A stretch of 64,000 nt of DNA, taken from contig JAGKQI010000096.1 of assembly GCA_018806915.1 (NCBI GenBank), positions 2,046,001 through 2,110,000 of the forward strand, given 5' to 3'. Shown here one piece after another: positions 42,222 through 50,761 of this stretch. Both the position numbers and the translations under genes were made by a program. The notes under the pieces were generated by a model that made no database searches, was not told the DNA's origin, and worked only from the letters and a program-made list of their open reading frames with translations. This stretch comes from Phytophthora colocasiae (lineage: Eukaryota > Oomycota > Peronosporomycetes > Peronosporales > Peronosporaceae). Numbering within the stretch: position 1 is the first letter of the stretch; the number at the start of each line of letters is the position of its first letter.

Positions 42222-44036
42222 TTAGCGCTGGCTAGTCTCCCAGTTGTTGGCCTGGTAGACGGGTGCATCCGACTTAGGCAACGCTGGGTTACCCAGAATA
42301 ATGTCGGCCGCCTTCTCCGCCATCATGATCACTGGACCATTGAGGTTGCCACTAACAATGTTCGGCATGATGGACGCGTCCACAATGCGTAGCCCCTCCA
42401 TTCCGTGCACGCGCGTCTCGGCATCGACTGCCGTGTTCTCGTCCACTCCCATGCGAGTCGTGCACGACGGGTGGTAAACTGTGCCGGCGTTTTGACGTAC
42501 CCACGCGTCGATTTCCTCGTCGGTCTGAGCACTGTCTGAAGGCGACAGAGCTTCTCCTCGGAACTCATCGAACGCCTTCTGCTTGAAGATCTCGCGGGTG
42601 AGCTTGACACCGTTACGGATGTCGACAATGTCCTCGTGAGTGGAGAGGTAATTAGGTTCCATGATCGGATGCTCGCGCGGGTTCTTGCTACGGAGTTTCA
42701 CGTAGCCGCGGCTAGTGGCGCGCATCGTCGAGCAGTGACCGGTCATGACGTGACCAGCACGAACGTGGAGACCCTCGTCAATGGAGCCGGGCAGGAAGTG
42801 ATACTGCAGATCAGGGTGGCGCTTTCCAGGTGCTCTGTTAAACAGAAAGCCAAAGATGAGTACGATAACAAGCAAGTTCATGAAGAGTTGATGAACTTAC
42901 GTTCGAATGAAGCCACCTGCCTCGATCTCCGAGGAAGACCCAGGGCCGGTTTGCGATGTGAGCCACTCCAGGGCGATCGCTACCATTTTGTGAGGGAAGC
43001 GCCAGGTGGCGTTGTAGAGTGTGATCGGCTTCTTGCACTCGAAGTGTAGATACGTTCCCAGGTGATCCTCCATGTTCTTGCCGATAGCTGGCAGGTGGTG
43101 AACGAGGGGGATACCCACCTCCTTTAAGTGCTCTGCATCACCTACACCAGACAACATAAGCAGTTGCGGGGTGTTGATGGCTCCACTCGAGAGGATCACC
43201 TCCTTGGCCGTGCGGATCTGCGAGATGGACTTGGTCTTGTTGTCCTCAACTTCAATGCCCACAGCTTTCTTACCCTCGAAAACGACCTTGTTGACGAAAG
43301 TATCGGTGATGACAGTCAAGTTCTTGCGGCCCATTGCAGGGTGCAGGTAACCAGCAGCAGCGCTCCAGCGCTTTCCCTTGTGGATGGTCATATCCATCCA
43401 CCCCAAACCTTCCTGCTGGTACCCGTTCATGTCCACAGCCTCCGGGTATCCAGCTTGCTTGCCGGCATCGATAAAGGCCTGGAAAAGTGGTTGTGCCTTG
43501 TCCTGCGTCTTTCTCGTGACTCGCATCGGGCCGCTACCACCGCGGTACTCGTCCTCGCCCAGATCGTGGGTCGTCGACTTCTTGAAGTAAGGCAGACAGT
43601 CCGCAAAGCTCCAGCCTTTGGCACCGCTCTCTTCCCAGTCGTCATAGTCGAAGGCGTGTCCGCGGTTGTAAACCATAGCGTTGATAGAGGACGACCCACC
43701 AAGCACGCGACCACGGGGCCAAGGGATACGACGGCCGTCCAGGTTCTTCTGGGGCTCCGTGTAGTAATTCCAATTGTATCGGTCGTCCGCGAGATTGTAG
43801 GCCAATGCCGCCGGCATGTGGATGCGAGTTGAGTCCCATTTGCCAACGTCGCTGGGTCCGGACTCCACGAGTAGAACCTTGTTGTTGGGGTCGGCACTCA
43901 GGCGGTTGGCGAGGACGCAGCCAGCAGAGCCACCGCCGACGATGACGTAGTCGTACTCCTTCAAAGCTGCAAGAGTGCGAGCAGAAGCGGTATGCACCTT
44001 GTGACTGTGAGAGGAAAAGAGTGAGCGACGAAGCAT
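42222..44036 (-). CDS. GMC oxidoreductase (choline dehydrogenase-like), 582 aa
   Basis: Exons 44036-42901 and 42834-42222; the intron 42900-42835 (66 bp, GTAAGT...ACAG) gives the phase-2 junction FIRT-APGKRH. N-terminal ~30 residues are Ser/Arg-rich without acids (MLRRSLFSSHSHKVHTASAR), suggesting mitochondrial import. FAD-binding motif YDYVIVGGGSAGCVLANRL (about residues 29-47), GMC signatures RGRVLGGSSSINAMVYNRG and SSGAINTPQLLMLSGVG, C-terminal block GLRIVDASIMPNIVSGNLNG with the catalytic-region Asn/His area (HPSCTTRMG). From family knowledge it oxidises an alcohol such as choline using FAD; the substrate is not decided by sequence. It is the first single-copy gene right of the repeat cluster. 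Confidence 0.9.
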
Positions 44037-44060
44037 CTTGAAGACGGTGCGCGTTGCTGG

Positions 44061-44077
44061 GCAAAATGTCGAATGAG
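44061..44077 (-). promoter_or_regulatory. Oomycete Initiator-like core promoter of the GMC gene
   Basis: CTCATTCGACATTTTGC on minus, 25-41 nt upstream of the ATG. It matches the known oomycete Inr (TCATTC) plus flanking region (ATTTTG). Confidence 0.65.
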
Positions 44078-44673
44078 ACCTTGATCAAAACTGCGAGAGC
44101 TGGACTGTAGAGGCTGCAGCATTGTCGAGACTGCAAGGTTGATACGTCACTGTTGAAGTTGTGAAGGGAACTCGTATCAATGCCGATGAGGCTCGTCATT
44201 ATGATGGCCATGGATGCAAATGGAGAGTCCAGCTGGAAGCGGTGTGTTCTTGTGGACCGCTTTGTTAAACAGAATGTGGTTAACAATCCGTCCAAAACGC
44301 TTCAACTTCAACCACGAGATGCAGATAAGCCGGATTTGGACAAATAGTTTTCAGTCGCAGACGTAGACCTCCGGCAGACTTTATAATACGGTTCCAGTCG
44401 CAGACGTAGACCTCCGGCAGACTTTATAATACGGTTCCAGTGGAACTTCCACGACATGGGAACGGAGGACTGGTGGACCGACCGTCACAATCCTTGCATT
44501 TATACATGTACATGTAGTCTACATGTACATTGTACTAGTATAGGGGTTGTTCGTGCACAGGCTGAATATGACAATCTCGTGCATCCAAATAGGGACAATA
44601 GACTTTCTTCTCATTCAAACAACATATACATCCGCTGCAACTGTGATATTTTTTCAGATTTTACATACAGAGT
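44078..44673. other. Intergenic stretch with 43-bp tandem duplication
   Basis: No gene recognised. A 43-bp unit starting CAGTCGCAGACGTAGACCTC is exactly duplicated at 44352-44394 and 44395-44437. The short plus ORF at 44456-44683 has no recognisable features. Confidence 0.6.
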
Positions 44674-44693
44674 TGTGATATGAAACTATCACA
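44674..44693. other. Candidate Crypton left core site
   Basis: TGTGATA (44674-44680), 6-nt spacer TGAAAC, TATCACA (44687-44693): inverted 7-bp arms, like a tyrosine-recombinase core. A related site, TGTGATA-GTCGAC-AATCACA, lies at 44776-44795. Confidence 0.5.
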
Positions 44694-44843
44694 CTTGACT
44701 GAAGTGCGCTGCAATATGGATTTAGCAAACTTGGATTGAGTATAGTCTCGTAAAAGCTGGTAGATTTACGTCAAGTGTGATAGTCGACAATCACAGTGGC
44801 GGCGACCTTTGGCTGAGGAGTTTTTATTCACACATCAAAAACA

Positions 44844-47003
44844 ATGGCGCGCGGGAAAAAGCGACGTGTAAATGACTGCGTTGATGGAGCTGCAGTGGCT
44901 CAAGTTCTACAGTCCAAGCGAACGAACACAAGTACCAAACGAACGTATCAGTCCAAGGTAAAGACGATTATCGCGTGGTTAGCTGAGCATCACCCCAGTG
45001 CCATTGATGTAGAACGCAAAACTTTGCAACTTCCATTGGCTAAAAGCATAGTGCTCGATTTTTTTGGTTATATATGCAGTCCAGCAAACACATGCGACCA
45101 GGATGGCATTCATGCCAATGATGCACCAAGTGTTCCACTGTCAGTATCGTGTGTGTGGGGATACCGGAGCGCTCTAGTCGATGTGTACCATTCTCGCCTA
45201 CTGGATCTAGAGAGTTCTCTGGACACTGAGCTGCGTCGAATGCTGGAAGGCTACGAGAAAGTGATCAATCGTTTAAAGAGGCGTGGGCTAATGAAGATTA
45301 AAGAAGGCAAACGTGATCTCAAAAGTTCAGGATACGGTATCCTTGCATTAAAGCTGATGAAAGATGCACCAACGCGAAAAGGACAGTCTTGGTCTACAAT
45401 TATGTTTGGCTGGGGATATTTCGTGCTGATGTGGAATTTAATGAGTCGATCGGAGTCCGTCGACGCAATAATGCTGCAGCATATTGACTGGTCAGAGGAT
45501 TGCCTTATCGTGGAGGAACAGGGTCACAAAGGTGACCAAACTGGAGCTGAGAAGTTTGGCAAGCATGTATATGCAAACCCTTATGAACCTTCACAGTGCC
45601 CAATACTTGCGCTTGCTGTGCTTCTTTTTTCATGTCCAGAGCGTGGGCCCGGAGGCAAGCAGCAACTGTTTCTCGGTGGAGATAATAGAAATCGGTTTGG
45701 GCGAATTTTACGTCGGATAGTTCTCGCATTAAACGAGGATGAATTGGCGAGTCTCGGGTGCAATACCGAAGATATCGGCACTCACAGTTTGAGGAAAGGA
45801 AGTAGTTCTTATGCACTTGGGCAAGTAAATGGACCAACACCTGTCTCGGTCTACTTACGAATGGGGCAAAGTCTGGGGAAATTAAAAGATCGCTATATTC
45901 ACTTTGGAGAGGGAGCTGATCAGCTGTGTGGGCGGATGATTGCCGGTTTACCCTTTAGTTCTGAGAGGTTTGCTGTGCTCCCGCCCCATTTTCCTAGCTC
46001 AATAACCAGTCAAATGGATATTCAGTACTGGAATACGATAGTAAGTGGCTATTCGAACTATCCCCGTGGTATTCAATCTGCTTTCCCTTTCTTTCTGGCA
46101 TCAATTATCTACCATGAACAATTTCTTCGTGACACATTACTGGGTTCCCATCCAATTTTTAAGGCGCGGATATTTACAGCGAATGGACTACTACATCAGC
46201 AGCGCGGGGTATCTATATTAGCTATTGGTGTTTGCAGTAGCACCGGCATGAAAGCAACTGGTATCCCCGCGCATCTTGCCATTGCAAAACAAGTTGACCA
46301 GTTACGGGATGAAATAAAGACGCTTCGTCACGAAATGATTGGTCTGAAGACTGATATGACTGGTTCACTACCCCAAAACGTCGCGTCATTGGTGGTCAGT
46401 GAATTACGACAAAACTTTGTAGTTAATGGCGTTGTTCCGGTATCGCTTCGGGATATCGACTCTAGAATTGATGAGTTGCGAGCTAATCTCGCAGCAGAAT
46501 TTCGTCAGGTAGTGTGTGGAGTACATTCAAACGCTGAAAACCTCACTACACCATCTCCTCAAACCCAACCTACATCCTGGAAAACGTGGAATTGGGGGGA
46601 TGGTCTGCTGTACCATTCCGTGCCAATGAATTGGGAGTTTCCTGCTCGAACTAGTGTAAAGGCAATGTGGAATTTGTGGTTTTTTGGGGATAAACACACC
46701 GGTATTCGGCCCTATCGACTGCTCAGCAAGCAACATGATATCAAATCAGAGCACAAGATGCGGCATTCCCGCGTACAAAAGGTGATGCAGTATTTACAAC
46801 AGCTTGCAGAGGAGAGTAGTTTGCTTAATGGTGCCGCCACAATATCGGACATGCAGCTCGATGCTGCTGATCAAGTGTTCAGCAACGCGTTTGCTATCTT
46901 GCTGTCAAAGGTATATACAACAGCACCACCCAAGCGTGCTGTTGAGCTGACCTGCGGAACGATCTACAATCGCTTACGTTGTTATCAAAATGCCTGTAGT
47001 TAA
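44844..47003 (+). CDS. Crypton tyrosine recombinase (719 aa)
   Basis: Single uninterrupted frame, ATG 44844. Basic N-terminus (MARGKKRRVND), then a core-binding region (about residues 30-150, KRTYQSKVKTIIAWLAEHHP). Catalytic domain with Arg202 (NLMSRSESVDAI), the His-x-x-Arg box at 314-317 (IGTHSLRKGSSSYALG) and the likely nucleophile Tyr351 (GKLKDRYIHFG). Coiled-coil-like segment near residues 485-505 (VDQLRDEIKTLRHEMIGLKT). C-terminal region with W-E-F-P and WNLWFFGDKHTGIRPYRLL resembles the GCR1_C-type DNA-binding domain found in Cryptons. From family knowledge it recombines a circular intermediate into a short matching site. All key residues are present, so it may be autonomous. Lower GC and different codon use than its neighbours support a mobile origin. 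Confidence 0.88.
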   Translation: MARGKKRRVNDCVDGAAVAQVLQSKRTNTSTKRTYQSKVKTIIAWLAEHHPSAIDVERKTLQLPLAKSIVLDFFGYICSPANTCDQDGIHANDAPSVPLSVSCVWGYRSALVDVYHSRLLDLESSLDTELRRMLEGYEKVINRLKRRGLMKIKEGKRDLKSSGYGILALKLMKDAPTRKGQSWSTIMFGWGYFVLMWNLMSRSESVDAIMLQHIDWSEDCLIVEEQGHKGDQTGAEKFGKHVYANPYEPSQCPILALAVLLFSCPERGPGGKQQLFLGGDNRNRFGRILRRIVLALNEDELASLGCNTEDIGTHSLRKGSSSYALGQVNGPTPVSVYLRMGQSLGKLKDRYIHFGEGADQLCGRMIAGLPFSSERFAVLPPHFPSSITSQMDIQYWNTIVSGYSNYPRGIQSAFPFFLASIIYHEQFLRDTLLGSHPIFKARIFTANGLLHQQRGVSILAIGVCSSTGMKATGIPAHLAIAKQVDQLRDEIKTLRHEMIGLKTDMTGSLPQNVASLVVSELRQNFVVNGVVPVSLRDIDSRIDELRANLAAEFRQVVCGVHSNAENLTTPSPQTQPTSWKTWNWGDGLLYHSVPMNWEFPARTSVKAMWNLWFFGDKHTGIRPYRLLSKQHDIKSEHKMRHSRVQKVMQYLQQLAEESSLLNGAATISDMQLDAADQVFSNAFAILLSKVYTTAPPKRAVELTCGTIYNRLRCYQNACS

Positions 47004-47057
47004 CGCAAACCTTTTAGAATTCAATATCCAATCAACATCAAGTATTTTCCAAATATT

Positions 47058-47082
47058 TGTGTGATAAAATCACTATCACACA
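47058..47082. other. Candidate Crypton right core site
   Basis: Perfect 9-bp inverted arms TGTGTGATA (47058-47066) and TATCACACA (47074-47082) around the 7-nt spacer AAATCAC. Confidence 0.5.
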
Positions 47083-47184
47083 TGCAGTCATTATATACGT
47101 TTTAGCAGTTCTCGGATAAAATTGTTCTAGTGCATGTACCTTAAGTGTGTTTGCATTGCGAACTTTCCAATCGATGCTATTTAG

Positions 47185-48876
47185 TTACTCGGCCTTGGGG
47201 GCCTTCTTGCGCTGTCGCACTTTTTGTTCCTTCTCGTCACTGTCCACAACCTTAGCTTCCTCCTCTCCCTCGTCCTCTGACCCGCTGTCTGTCTTCTTCG
47301 CAGACGTCTCAGACTTCGGCGTTCCTGATGCGCAGCACAGGAAGAAGAAAACAATGGTCACCAGCACGGAAACGCTAGCCACAGATCCAAGAGCAATGAC
47401 AGGGTTTGCATCTGCATAAGTAGCGAAGTCCAACGCCAACGCATTGAGCGTTTGCATGATTCCGTTCTCCTCGCTGTCCTTGTCACCCTTGTTGGCCTTC
47501 TTTGCCTTTTCATTCGCTTCAACTTCAGCGGCGTGTTTCGGTGCCCACGTCAGTTCTGCAAACTCCAGTGCCTTCTTTAAGTCGTTGCCGAGCCAGAAGT
47601 TGTCGAACGTAATGCCGTCTGTCATTGTCCACACCTCCACTGCAAGAGCACCGATAGGATCCAGACGCGCTGGGTGCTCGTCTTCAAAGTAGTTCGGGTT
47701 CGGAATCTTGCGCGGCTTCCATTCGCCCTTATAGTCCGGATTCGGGATGTACGGGGCGTAAAACTTGCCCTTATAGGATGGATTGGTCTTTGTGGGACGC
47801 TTCCACTCGCCGCAGCCAGAGACCTCCGCACACTTAGGGTTGGGAATCTGCGGCACCACGAAATCGCCATCGTCTTCGTCATCCCAGTCTTCGGGCTTGA
47901 CCACGTCCGGGTCATTAATAACCGACGGTTCGTTGTCTAGCCAATCGTCAGGTTTAACAGCGTCCTCATCCGGAATGCGCGCTGGGGCGTCTTCGTCCCA
48001 GTCGTCGGGCTTGACGGCGCTTGGGTCGCGAATCTTCTTCTCGTCGACCCAATCGTCGGGCTTGGAGTCTTCGGTGTCGTCAATCTCCTTCTCGGGGATT
48101 ACGGCAGGCAGGAAATCCTTCAGCAAGCTGCCACTCTTCACCGACTTCTGGTCCACAAACACCTCGAACGTGTTGTCATCGCGGATCACAGCTGTGTACA
48201 GGTGAGTATCCTTGTCGCTCTTAATACTGGGGGATTCCATCATGTGCTTCTCCTCGTACTCGCCCGACACGGGGTTCTTGTGCTGGAAAATAAGGTGCAC
48301 CTTGTCACTATTGCCGCATTTGTCAGGACCGAACATAAGCACGAAGGGCGTCGCATCGCTGAAGGCTGAATAGTCCTGGTTTTCCTGCTCCTGACGCAGC
48401 AATTTCACGTAGGCACCACCGCAGTCCAGACCCTTCTGCAGCTTCACCTCGTACTGAATCACCATTTCCTTCTTGGCATCACTTCCGTCTATGCGCAGAG
48501 GCTCGTCCAACTTCACCGCCAGGCCGTAGTGGTGCGCAGGTTTGTCCAGCACGAGACCGCGGTCGGGCGTTACATGTGCCGCCTCCACCGTCACCTCCTC
48601 GATAGTCACGTCCTGGTTCGAGTACTTCTCGTGCGAACTCCTGAACCAGCGCGATCCGTCGAATAGAGTTTCCGACTCGAAAGTCTCAGCGAATAGCGCA
48701 TTCTTGGTCAGTTCCTGCGCCTGTTGCTTACGCGCGTCGGCCGCAGCCTGCTGGGCGGCTCTTTGCTGGGCCGCAGCGTCAACCTCCTTCTCTTGAGAGG
48801 CAGCGGCATCGTCTGCAAGCGCTACAATGGGGAGAAGTAGCGCCGACAGCAGCGCCACAATCGTCTTGACCTTCAT
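47185..48876 (-). CDS. CNX: Calnexin, ER lectin chaperone (563 aa)
   Basis: Single exon. ATG 48876 is chosen over the longer open frame because it starts a signal peptide (MKVKTIVALLSALLLPIVALA) and because an Initiator motif lies inside the upstream extension. Lumenal globular lectin domain (GGAYVKLLRQE, YSAFSDATPFVLMFGPDKCG, HLIFQHKNP). P-domain with four KPDDW/KPEDW-type motifs (about residues 275-345) followed by GEWKRP/YKGEWKP-type repeats (about 360-410). Then KKALEFAELTW, one TM helix (about residues 502-525, VASVSVLVTIVFFFLCC) and an acidic/Lys-rich cytosolic tail. From family knowledge it binds monoglucosylated glycoproteins with Ca2+ in the ER membrane. Length matches the family. 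Confidence 0.95.
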   Translation of the reverse strand: MKVKTIVALLSALLLPIVALADDAAASQEKEVDAAAQQRAAQQAAADARKQQAQELTKNALFAETFESETLFDGSRWFRSSHEKYSNQDVTIEEVTVEAAHVTPDRGLVLDKPAHHYGLAVKLDEPLRIDGSDAKKEMVIQYEVKLQKGLDCGGAYVKLLRQEQENQDYSAFSDATPFVLMFGPDKCGNSDKVHLIFQHKNPVSGEYEEKHMMESPSIKSDKDTHLYTAVIRDDNTFEVFVDQKSVKSGSLLKDFLPAVIPEKEIDDTEDSKPDDWVDEKKIRDPSAVKPDDWDEDAPARIPDEDAVKPDDWLDNEPSVINDPDVVKPEDWDDEDDGDFVVPQIPNPKCAEVSGCGEWKRPTKTNPSYKGKFYAPYIPNPDYKGEWKPRKIPNPNYFEDEHPARLDPIGALAVEVWTMTDGITFDNFWLGNDLKKALEFAELTWAPKHAAEVEANEKAKKANKGDKDSEENGIMQTLNALALDFATYADANPVIALGSVASVSVLVTIVFFFLCCASGTPKSETSAKKTDSGSEDEGEEEAKVVDSDEKEQKVRQRKKAPKAE

Positions 48877-48906
48877 TCTGTCACGTGAGTGATGCGCTTT
48901 GACTGT

Positions 48907-48924
48907 GGCAAATTGCGGAATGAG
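48907..48924 (-). promoter_or_regulatory. Oomycete Initiator-like core promoter of calnexin
   Basis: CTCATTCCGCAATTTGCC on minus, ending 30 nt before ATG 48876. A near-perfect match to the oomycete Inr plus flanking element, and it rules out the upstream in-frame start. Confidence 0.75.
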
Positions 48925-49137
48925 GTTGAAGCGCCACGTAATGCGAGTCACACCGGATCTTCTAGAAGTTTGTGGAGCACTGTAAGATTGATATCATTAG
49001 TTATAGCGAATGAAAGACCTTAATACCATATTGAGAACGTCTATTGGTTAAAATTGACGCTCTTGTCGAGGGGGAGCTTTAGGTTTAAAAGATCGCTGCA
49101 AGGAAGAAGAAGAGCTACAGGACACAGCAGCAGCAGA

Positions 49138-49833
49138 ATGGACACCAGACAACGCACGCAGTCGCCCATCGTCACGGGAACGTCGGTGATCGCGCTCAAG
49201 TACAAAGGAGGCGTGATGATGGCGGCGGATACGCTGGGTTCGTACGGATCACTGGCGCGCTTCACGGACCAGCGCCGCCTTACAGCCGTGCACAACACGA
49301 CGCTGCTGGGTGCGGGCGGCGACTTCAGCGACTTCCAGTTCATTAAGGATAAATTGGACGAGCTTGAGGTGTACGACTTCAACCAGGACGACGGCTGCGA
49401 CACCACTGCTCCCGAGATCTATCACTACCTGCAGCGTCTCCTGTACCACCGCCGCAACAAGTTTGACCCGCTCTGGAACACGGTTGTGGTGGGCGGTCTC
49501 AACCCGGAGACAGGCAAACCCTTCCTAGGCCAGGTCACTATGATCGGCCTGGCATTTGAAGGTGACTACATCGCTACGGGTTTTGGACACCATTTGGGCA
49601 TGCCGTTACTGCGCAAGCACTGGCGGCCCGACTTGGAGGAGGCCGAGGCACGCAAGCTGCTGGAGGATTGCATGCGCGTGTGCTTCTACCGTGATTGCCG
49701 CACAATTAACAATGTGCAGTTTGCTAAGGTGGCAGCCGATGGTGTCACGATTCCGGAGCCTGTCAAGATGGACACCAAGTGGGACTACACGCAGTTCGTT
49801 AAGAGCAAGTCGGAGGTCGGTTCGTCGTGGTAA
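49138..49833 (+). CDS. PSMB4: 20S proteasome subunit beta type-4 (231 aa)
   Basis: Single exon. ATG 49138 (MDTRQRTQSPIVTGTSVIAL) fits the family start; the in-frame upstream extension is basic and non-homologous in character. Ntn-hydrolase fold landmarks: TGTSVIALKYKGGVMMAADT (about residues 13-32), SLARFTDQRRL, NTTLLGAGGDFSDFQ, the NTVVVGGLNPETGKPFLGQV block and GHHLGMPLLRKHW. From family knowledge this beta subunit lacks protease activity and helps hold the two proteasome half-rings together. Confidence 0.93.
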   Translation: MDTRQRTQSPIVTGTSVIALKYKGGVMMAADTLGSYGSLARFTDQRRLTAVHNTTLLGAGGDFSDFQFIKDKLDELEVYDFNQDDGCDTTAPEIYHYLQRLLYHRRNKFDPLWNTVVVGGLNPETGKPFLGQVTMIGLAFEGDYIATGFGHHLGMPLLRKHWRPDLEEAEARKLLEDCMRVCFYRDCRTINNVQFAKVAADGVTIPEPVKMDTKWDYTQFVKSKSEVGSSW

Positions 49834-50078
49834 ATTGAGAGACAATCGACAACAGACTGAATGCTGAGTGGCGGGGAGCAACAACATTCAGGAATGATGC
49901 TCTACATTTTGCAGTGCATCGGCAGTATTTTTCTTGCTCAAGTTCAGCGACAGAATACTGAAGTACATGTACTGGGAGATCGCTCCAGCACGCTCGTTAA
50001 GAAAAAAAAACTAAGAAACAGCAACCGACCATTGTCTCTATTCAGGCTGTGCATGTACAAGCTGACTGATTGTTATAT

Positions 50079-50699
50079 CTAGTCCCTGCGCCGACGTTTC
50101 GAACGGTCTCTTCTCCGCGAGCTGCGGTCACTTTCCGAAGACGATGAGCTGTCACTGTCGCTGTCACTACTCGACGAGTCCGAGCTAGAAGACGAGCTGC
50201 CACTCGACGAGCTGGAATCGGATTCTGAATCCGAACTATCCGAACTCGACGAATCTGATGAAGACGAGCTCCCGCTGCTGCTGCTGCTGACACTGCGTCG
50301 TCTCTTCCTTCTCGATCCCGATTTCGACCTTGACTTGGTCTTCGTCTTTTTGGCTTTGGCTCTGCTCTTATCTTTCCGCTTGAGTTTCGAGCTCTTCTCT
50401 GCCTCCTCTTCCTGTAATTCCGGGGGTTTATCCTTGTTAAAAGGTTGGCGCAGCTTTGGGTTCTTCAGCTGCTGCGAGCGCGACGGCCGCTGCACATACA
50501 CAGCCTCGTTCTTGCACTCGTAGGTCCAATGGCCAGGCTTCAGGCACTTCTGGCACATGGCAGCAGCGCTCGAGGCCGACGCTCCCAACCCACGTCGGTG
50601 CACACGCACTTGGTCTGTGCTGGTCGCGTACATGTTGCGACGCGCCTCCTTCCGCATCGCCCACTTGCCCAAGGGTGCGTCCCCATTAGCATCGCCCAT
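50079..50699 (-). CDS. ZCCHC10-like zinc-knuckle SR protein (206 aa)
   Basis: ATG 50699 (MGDANGDAPLGKWAMRKEAR). One CCHC knuckle, CQKCLKPGHWTYECKN (about residues 48-63), followed by a Lys-rich linker and a long Ser/Asp-rich then Arg-rich tail ending in RRRDRSKRRRRD. The knuckle with the following YVQRPSRSQQLKNP matches animal/fungal ZCCHC10. Function is poorly known; a nuclear, RNA-associated role is inferred from knuckle plus RS-like tail. Confidence is high for the family, low for the role. Confidence 0.85.
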   Translation of the reverse strand: MGDANGDAPLGKWAMRKEARRNMYATSTDQVRVHRRGLGASASSAAAMCQKCLKPGHWTYECKNEAVYVQRPSRSQQLKNPKLRQPFNKDKPPELQEEEAEKSSKLKRKDKSRAKAKKTKTKSRSKSGSRRKRRRSVSSSSSGSSSSSDSSSSDSSDSESDSSSSSGSSSSSSDSSSSDSDSDSSSSSESDRSSRRRDRSKRRRRD

Positions 50700-50761
50700 T
50701 GCTGCTCTCTTTCTCACTGCCCAAGTGAAAGTTAATCCTGTGTATTTTGCACCAATCGTAT

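Larger units (their letters stand above)
44674..47080 (+). mobile_element. Crypton (tyrosine-recombinase DNA transposon), apparently intact
   Basis: One intronless recombinase ORF (44844-47003) flanked by the direct repeat ACTATCACAC (44685-44694 and 47072-47081), with no terminal inverted repeats, as expected for Cryptons. Each end carries a TGTGATA-spacer-TATCACA partial palindrome (44674-44693, spacer 6; 47060-47080, spacer 7), with a third degenerate one at 44776-44795. The element border is inferred from these repeats. Confidence 0.7.

Noticed and set aside
48877..48951. Upstream extension of calnexin (25 extra residues)
   Set aside because: It would place the Initiator motif in coding sequence and put non-hydrophobic residues before the signal peptide.
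49054..49137. Upstream extension of the proteasome beta-4 subunit
   Set aside because: A further in-frame start exists, but MDTRQRTQSPIVTGTS is the family-like N-terminus.
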